A stretch of DNA of 11,079 nt. It comes from an uncultured Rubellimicrobium sp. Lineage in GTDB: Bacteria; Pseudomonadota; Alphaproteobacteria; Rhodobacterales; Rhodobacteraceae. The notes below the pieces were generated by a model. That model was not told the DNA's origin and did no database searches. It worked only from the letters and a program-made list of their open reading frames with translations. The DNA lies in the NCBI GenBank assembly GCA_902805995.1, contig CADCUU010000458.1, positions 1 through 11,079 of the forward strand, read 5' to 3'. A program made the translations under genes and the position numbers. The first letter of the stretch is position 1, and each line of letters begins with the position of its first letter. Shown here piece by piece: positions 7,428 through 11,079 of the stretch.

Positions 7428-8024
7428 ATGGACGAGACACGGACCAATCGCGGCGCTTGGCGTCGCAGCCCGATCCTGCCCCGGGCGATGGCCGCGCCGC
7501 GCGCGCCTACCATGAGCGCCGGGCCGGCCTGGGCGGAGGATCGGCCCGAGGAGCGGCGCGTGCCCGAGCAGATGGCCGCGAGCGGCGGGTCGGATTACGC
7601 GCCGGGATTCGATCTCTCGCCGGGTGATGATGTGGTGGAGGTGGCTGGGGCCAAGGTGCGGATGGGCGGGTGCCTGTGCGGCGCGGTGCGCTACGAGGTG
7701 CATGGCGAGCCCATGATGGTGGGGCTTTGCCATTGCGAGGACTGCCGGAAGGCGACGGGGGGCAACGCGCTCTATTACGCGGACTGGCCGGTGTCGGCGG
7801 TTCGCATGGAGGGGGCGCTGGCCACCTATTCGGGGCGGAGCTTCTGCCCGGACTGCGGGTCGCGCGTGGCGCATTTCAGCGCGCACCATACGGAGGTGAT
7901 GCTGGGGACGCTGGACGATCCGCCCACCGATCTCGTGCCGCGTCGGGAGATCTGGACGGTGCGGCGGGAGCCCTGGGCGCTGCCGATTCCCGGGGCGGAG
8001 CAGTTCGACCGGGACCCGGTCTGA
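7428..8024 (+). CDS. GFA / CENP-V family zinc-cysteine protein with long N-terminus
   Basis: Members of this family bind zinc through cysteine clusters. The founding member was described as glutathione-dependent formaldehyde-activating enzyme, but most members have no proven reaction. The core begins near residue 79 with GGCLCGAVRYEV (C82, C84), then CHCEDCRKATGG (C101, C103, C106) and FCPDCGSRV (C140, C143), so all the structural cysteines are present. From the ATG at 7428 the protein has 198 residues. The first 78 form a polar, probably disordered Arg/Pro/Ala-rich extension, whereas typical members begin just before the first cysteine pair. Alternative in-frame ATGs lie at 7488, 7512, 7572 and 7662. 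The 7428 start has a GGGGG run six bases before it and codon use consistent with coding, but it is not certain. The gene appears to stand alone, between ABC-F and ndk. Confidence 0.88.
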   Translation: MDETRTNRGAWRRSPILPRAMAAPRAPTMSAGPAWAEDRPEERRVPEQMAASGGSDYAPGFDLSPGDDVVEVAGAKVRMGGCLCGAVRYEVHGEPMMVGLCHCEDCRKATGGNALYYADWPVSAVRMEGALATYSGRSFCPDCGSRVAHFSAHHTEVMLGTLDDPPTDLVPRREIWTVRREPWALPIPGAEQFDRDPV

Positions 8025-8071
8025 GGGCCGCCGCTGCGGAGGGCTGTGCCCTTTTCAGGCGGGAGGGCCCA

Positions 8072-8077
8072 TGCTAG
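8072..8077 (+). promoter_or_regulatory. Candidate -10 element of the ndk promoter
   Basis: CATGCTAGGG around 8070-8079 resembles the GCTAnG-type -10 sequences often seen in Rhodobacteraceae promoters and lies about 50 bases before the ndk start. The expected -35 area (about 8047-8055, TGCCCTTTT) is only weakly similar to consensus. The call rests on position and the -10 only. Confidence 0.3.
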
Positions 8078-8128
8078 GGGCGCGGCCATACCGCCTGGGC
8101 ACGGGGCCCGGGTTGAAGGAGCTGACCC

Positions 8129-8551
8129 ATGGCCATCGAGCGCACGCTTTCGATCATCAAGCCCGACGCGACCCGCCGGAACCTCACCGGCAAGATCGCC
8201 GCCAAGTTCGAAGAGGCGGGCCTGCGGATCGTTGCTTCGAAGCGCATCCAGCTGACCCTTGCGCAGGCGCAGCAGTTCTATGCGGTGCACTCCGCCCGTC
8301 CGTTCTTTGGCGAGCTGACCGAGTTCATGGCCTCCGGCCCGGTCGTGGTGCAGGTGCTGGAAGGCGAGGGCGCGGTCCTCAAGAACCGCGAAGTGATGGG
8401 TGCGACGAACCCGAAGGACGCGGCCCCCGGCACCGTTCGCGCCGAGTTCGCGGAGTCGGTCGGCGAGAACTCGGTCCACGGCTCGGACGCGCCGGAGACG
8501 GCGGCCGAGGAGATCGCGTTCTTCTTCTCGGGCCTTGAGCTGGTCGGCTGA
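8129..8551 (+). CDS. ndk: Nucleoside diphosphate kinase
   Basis: Ndk moves the gamma-phosphate of ATP to nucleoside diphosphates through a phosphohistidine, keeping cytoplasmic NTP and dNTP pools balanced. The 140-residue length is exactly that of the bacterial family. It begins [14 protein letters not shown] with K11 and carries the GxxxxRxxMGATNP region (81-95). The catalytic histidine is H117 in the signature NSVHGSD (114-120). The ATG at 8129 follows GAAGGAG (8115-8121) by seven bases, a strong ribosome site. It is a single-gene unit: its own candidate promoter lies upstream and a classical terminator starts 40 bases after the stop. Confidence 0.98.
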   Translation: MAIERTLSIIKPDATRRNLTGKIAAKFEEAGLRIVASKRIQLTLAQAQQFYAVHSARPFFGELTEFMASGPVVVQVLEGEGAVLKNREVMGATNPKDAAPGTVRAEFAESVGENSVHGSDAPETAAEEIAFFFSGLELVG

Positions 8552-8566
8552 GGACTCGTTGATCGT

Positions 8567-8584
8567 GGCGGACTGAGGTCCGCC
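8567..8584 (+). other. Small hairpin after ndk
   Basis: GGCGGAC-TGAG-GTCCGCC is a perfect 7-bp stem with a four-base loop, 15 bases after the ndk stop and just before the intrinsic terminator. It probably forms part of the 3' end structure of the ndk message. Confidence 0.55.
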
Positions 8585-8590
8585 CGAGGG

Positions 8591-8615
8591 GGCCCGCGCA
8601 TGTCGCGGGCCTTTT
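8591..8615 (+). terminator. Intrinsic terminator of ndk
   Basis: GGCCCGCG (8591-8598) pairs with CGCGGGCC (8604-8611) across a five-base loop and is followed directly by TTTT and then GCGTTTT. This is a textbook Rho-independent terminator in the rightward direction. Confidence 0.85.
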
Positions 8616-8688
8616 GCGTTTTCGGGGGTGGCCTTGAGGGTTGCGGCGGGGTCGGGCAGGGTTCCCGGAACACCGAACGGGGGCCGCC

Positions 8689-9720
8689 ATGAAGACCTTT
8701 TTCAGCGAGGATCACCGCCTGCACTTTCCGCAGGCCGAGCTTTCGGGGGGCGAGTTCGTCACCCCTTATGAGCGGCCGTCGCGGATCGAATACGTGCTGG
8801 CGCGGCTGAAGGAGCGTAAGTTCGGGGAGATCGTGGCTCCGGGGGCGGTGGACATGGGGCCGGTGCGGAAGCTGCTCGACCCCGGGTTCCTGGGGTTCCT
8901 GGAGACGGCCTATGACGACTGGAAGGCGGCCGGGCAGGGCGGGGAGGTGATCGCGGCGGGGATGCCCACGCGGCGGCAGCGGCACGACCGCATTCCCCGG
9001 AACATCGACGGCAAGGTGGAGTACTACTGCCACGCGAGCGAGACCTCCATCACCGGAGGGACGTGGCGGGCGGCCCAGGCGTCGATGGCCTGTGCGCAAG
9101 CGGCGCAGGGGGAGGTGGCTTGGGGGGCGAGGGCGGCGTTCGCGCTGTGCCGGCCGCCGGGGCATCATGCGACCTATGACCAGTATGGGGGCTACTGCTT
9201 CCTGAACAATGCTGCCGTCGTGGCGGATATGTTCCGAACGCAGGGGGCGGGGCGGGTCGCGGTGCTGGACATCGACTTCCATTCGGGGAACGGGACGCAG
9301 GACATCTTCTATCGCAGGGGGGACGTGATGTACGCGTCCATCCACGGGGACCCGCTGGACACCTACCCGTACTTCGCGGGCTTTGCCGACGAGACCGGGG
9401 AGGGCGAGGGCGAGGGGACCACGATCAACGTGCCGCTGCCGCCGGGGACGCACTATGCGCCCTGGGCCGAGGCGTTGGACGGGATGATTTCGCGGATCAG
9501 GGACTGGGGCGCGGAGGCTTTGGTCGTGTCGCTGGGCGTGGATGCCTACAAGGACGACCCGATCAGCTTCTTCAAGCTCGACAGCCCGGACTTCATGGAT
9601 GCGGGGCGGCGGATCGGGCGGATGGGGCTGCCCACGGTGTTCTGCATGGAGGGCGGCTACGCCATCGAGCAGGTGGGCGTGAACACGGTCAACGTGCTGG
9701 AAGGTTTCGAGGATGCGTGA
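8689..9720 (+). CDS. Predicted acetylpolyamine amidohydrolase (histone-deacetylase fold)
   Basis: Enzymes of this zinc-dependent deacetylase family remove acetyl groups from acetylated polyamines such as acetylputrescine or acetylspermidine in the cytoplasm. From the ATG at 8689 the protein has 343 residues, matching the family. The opening FFSEDHRLH resembles acetylpolyamine amidohydrolases. The paired catalytic histidines are H159 and H160 in RPPGHH. Zinc ligands fit D196 and H198 in LDIDFHSGNGTQ and D285 in LGVDAY. The transition-state tyrosine is Y324 in EGGYA. There is no signal peptide. Only GGGG precedes the start, a weak ribosome site; an earlier in-frame start at 8641 (TTG) overlaps nothing conserved and is less likely. 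The convergent neighbour is a polyamine transport operon, which supports a polyamine substrate over acetoin or other HDAC-fold roles. Substrate choice remains inferred. Confidence 0.92.
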   Translation: MKTFFSEDHRLHFPQAELSGGEFVTPYERPSRIEYVLARLKERKFGEIVAPGAVDMGPVRKLLDPGFLGFLETAYDDWKAAGQGGEVIAAGMPTRRQRHDRIPRNIDGKVEYYCHASETSITGGTWRAAQASMACAQAAQGEVAWGARAAFALCRPPGHHATYDQYGGYCFLNNAAVVADMFRTQGAGRVAVLDIDFHSGNGTQDIFYRRGDVMYASIHGDPLDTYPYFAGFADETGEGEGEGTTINVPLPPGTHYAPWAEALDGMISRIRDWGAEALVVSLGVDAYKDDPISFFKLDSPDFMDAGRRIGRMGLPTVFCMEGGYAIEQVGVNTVNVLEGFEDA

Positions 9721-9759
9721 GGGCCGGGGCGGCTGAGGGCGCCCTGACGGCGGGGGGGT

Positions 9760-9790
9760 GCGGGGGCGACCTCGCCCCCGCGTCTTATTT
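9760..9790 (+). terminator. Terminator between convergent amidohydrolase and polyamine-binding genes
   Basis: GCGGGGGCGA (9760-9769) and TCGCCCCCGC (9772-9781) form a perfect inverted repeat, effectively nine base pairs around a four-base loop. It is followed rightward by GTCTTATTT, a broken T-run, so it suits the rightward amidohydrolase transcript. It lies immediately beyond the stop of the leftward gene and may also end that message, although no T-run follows on that side. Confidence 0.65.
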
Positions 9791-10814
9791 AGCTCTGAAG
9801 CTCGGTCCAGATCTGGGAGTAAAGTTCGGTGACGGGGGCCGGGCAGGTGGGGAGGAACACGCCGTTCGCGCGGTGCTCCTCGGGCACGACGATTTCCGGC
9901 GCCGACTGCATCTCCTCGTCCATGAACTCCTCCGCGCCCGCGATGCCGTTGCCGTAGCGGGCGTAGTTCGAGATCATGGCCGCATTCTCGGGCGCGAGGA
10001 TGAAGTTCATGAACTCATAGGCTTCCTCGACGTTCTGGGCGTCGGACAGGAGTGCTACGGAGTCCATCCAGACCGGGTAGCCTTCGACGGGATAGCCGAA
10101 CTGCACCGGCGGGTTGGCGAGGCGGGCGCGCATGGAGGGACCGTTCCAGGTGAGCGCGGCGCTGATGTCGTTGGCCGAAAGCTTGGCCTCCGAATCGTAG
10201 TCCATCGACAGCCAGTTCGGCTTGGCCGCCACGAGGAGGTCGCGGACCTCGCGCAGGACCTCGAGGTCGTCGGTGCAGGGCTCTCCTCCGACGTTCATGA
10301 TGGCGAGAGCCATCACGTCAGCCATTTCGGGAACCACGTTGATCTTGCCCTGAAGCTCGGCCGGAGGGTTGAAGACGATGTCCGAGGTGTTGATGTCGCC
10401 GGCGTAGACGGAGGTGTTCACCGCCATGCCGGTGGTGCCCCACTGCCAGGGAATGGTATGGGCGCGGCCGGGGTCCCAGGGCACGTCCACCCATTCGGGG
10501 GCGATGTTGCCGATGTTGGTGAGCTTGGCGTGGTCGAGAGGCTGGATCAGGCCGAGTTCGACCCAGATCTGCACGTAGTTCGCGGAAGGAACCACGAGGT
10601 CGAAGCCGTGGCCGCCGGCCTGCACCTTGGCCAGCGCGGTGTCGTTGCTGTCGTAGTCGGTGATGGTGACGTCGATGCCGGTCTCGGCCTCGAACTTCTC
10701 GATCATTTCGGGGGAGGTGTAGTCGCCCCAGTTGTAGAGCTGGAGCTGTCGGTCCTGGGCGGCCGCGCCCGTGGCGAGGGCCATGAGGCCGGCAGAAAGG
10801 AGCAGTTTCGTCAT
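9789..10814 (-). CDS. Periplasmic polyamine-binding protein of an ABC transporter (PotD/PotF-like)
   Basis: This is the solute receptor that delivers spermidine or putrescine to the inner-membrane permease. The 341-residue precursor has a signal peptide (MTKLLLSAGLMALATGAAA, cleavage before Q20). PotD/PotF landmarks are present: YNWGDY (27-32, W29 and Y32), VPSANYV (75-81), WQWGTTGMAVN (123-133), LTWNGPSM (221-228, W223) and VWMDSVALL (248-256, W249 and D251). The W-x-D pair and W223 align with the ligand-binding Trp and Asp of E. coli PotD. Acidic residues E163 and D166 sit where PotD has its amine-binding acids. C180 and C324 are the only cysteines in the mature form and could make a disulfide. 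The ATG follows AGGGA (10821-10825 on the complement) by six bases and lies 27 bases after the permease stop, so they form one operon. Which polyamine is bound cannot be read from the sequence. Confidence 0.95.
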   Translation of the reverse strand: MTKLLLSAGLMALATGAAAQDRQLQLYNWGDYTSPEMIEKFEAETGIDVTITDYDSNDTALAKVQAGGHGFDLVVPSANYVQIWVELGLIQPLDHAKLTNIGNIAPEWVDVPWDPGRAHTIPWQWGTTGMAVNTSVYAGDINTSDIVFNPPAELQGKINVVPEMADVMALAIMNVGGEPCTDDLEVLREVRDLLVAAKPNWLSMDYDSEAKLSANDISAALTWNGPSMRARLANPPVQFGYPVEGYPVWMDSVALLSDAQNVEEAYEFMNFILAPENAAMISNYARYGNGIAGAEEFMDEEMQSAPEIVVPEEHRANGVFLPTCPAPVTELYSQIWTELQS

Positions 10815-10841
10815 GGAGTCTCCCTGGGTGTTGTGCGGATC

Positions 10842-11079
10842 TCAGGCCCGCTTGCGAGTCGTGAGGAACACGCCGGTGAGGAGCACCAGCGTGAGGGCGA
10901 GGAGGGCCGTGGAGATGGCGTTGACCTCGGGCGTGAGGGTTCGGCGGAACTGGCCCAGCATGTAGGTGGCGAGCGTGTCCTGGCCCGCGGACTTGACGAA
11001 TTCGGTGATGATGACGTCGTCCAGCGAGATGACGAAGGCGAGCATGGCCCCCGCGGCGATCCCGGGCGTGAGGAGGGGG
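10842..11079 (-). CDS. Polyamine ABC transporter permease, PotC-like (5' part outside window)
   Basis: Only the last 78 residues are visible. The visible part opens with PLLTPGI, the end of the EAA loop that docks on the ATPase, and continues AGAMLAFVISLDDVIITEFV, wording typical of PotC/PotI permeases. A final transmembrane helix (about 53-72, ALLALTLVLLTGVFL) is followed by the basic C-terminus TTRKRA. As an inner-membrane subunit it would pair with a PotB-like permease and a PotA-like ATPase, expected beyond the right edge. The binding-protein gene follows 27 bases downstream. The assignment to the polyamine/spermidine permease group is firm; the specific paralogue is not. Confidence 0.93.
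   Translation of the reverse strand, partial: PLLTPGIAAGAMLAFVISLDDVIITEFVKSAGQDTLATYMLGQFRRTLTPEVNAISTALLALTLVLLTGVFLTTRKRA

Noticed and set aside
7272..7889. N-terminal extension of the ABC-F frame by 206 codons
   Set aside because: The added segment is Pro/Arg/His-rich, overlaps the divergent GFA gene, and family homology begins at the 7271 ATG, which has its own ribosome site.
8278..9453. 391-codon leftward frame opposite ndk and the amidohydrolase
   Set aside because: It spans two well-identified rightward genes and a terminator, and its product has no family features.

Overview
This window comes from a high-GC alphaproteobacterium, most likely of the family Rhodobacteraceae (Rhodobacter/Roseobacter group). 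The evidence is the strongly GC-biased third codon positions on both strands, the aroK-aroB pair with a divergent unknown gene pair, the style of the glycine-rich single-stranded-DNA-binding protein, and a polyamine-transport cluster. It reads as ordinary chromosome: I see no integrase, transposase, phage gene, CRISPR array, rRNA or tRNA.

Left part (1-3066): a leftward pair encodes a 50-residue membrane peptide and a secreted helical-repeat-like protein of unknown function that runs off the window. The two overlap by ATGA. Divergent from them, aroK and aroB, also overlapping by ATGA, form a shikimate-pathway operon. A strong stem-loop follows aroB. Middle-left (3067-4403): ssb (leftward) is divergent from a secreted lytic transglycosylase (rightward). 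The space between them holds a degenerate LexA-box-like element and a possible 28-codon ORF. A gene-free stretch of about 700 bases (4404-5106) follows. It contains clustered small hairpins, a near-consensus CtrA-type site and a REP-like palindrome.

Middle-right (5107-8615): a leftward ABC-F ATPase of the YheS type is followed by a 78-residue uncharacterised protein whose Shine-Dalgarno sequence lies inside a 14-bp perfect stem. Divergent from the ATPase is a zinc-cysteine GFA/CENP-V family protein with an unusually long N-terminus. Next comes ndk with its own intrinsic terminator.

Right part (8616-11079): a predicted acetylpolyamine amidohydrolase (class II histone-deacetylase fold) converges on a leftward polyamine ABC transporter operon, of which a PotC-like permease (C-terminal part only) and a PotD/PotF-like periplasmic binding protein are visible. 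Together they suggest uptake of polyamines or acetylated polyamines and their intracellular deacetylation.

Most genes are conserved housekeeping functions. The less explained items are the unknown membrane/secreted pair, the hairpin-masked small gene, the structured gene-free region and the possible small ORF upstream of the transglycosylase.
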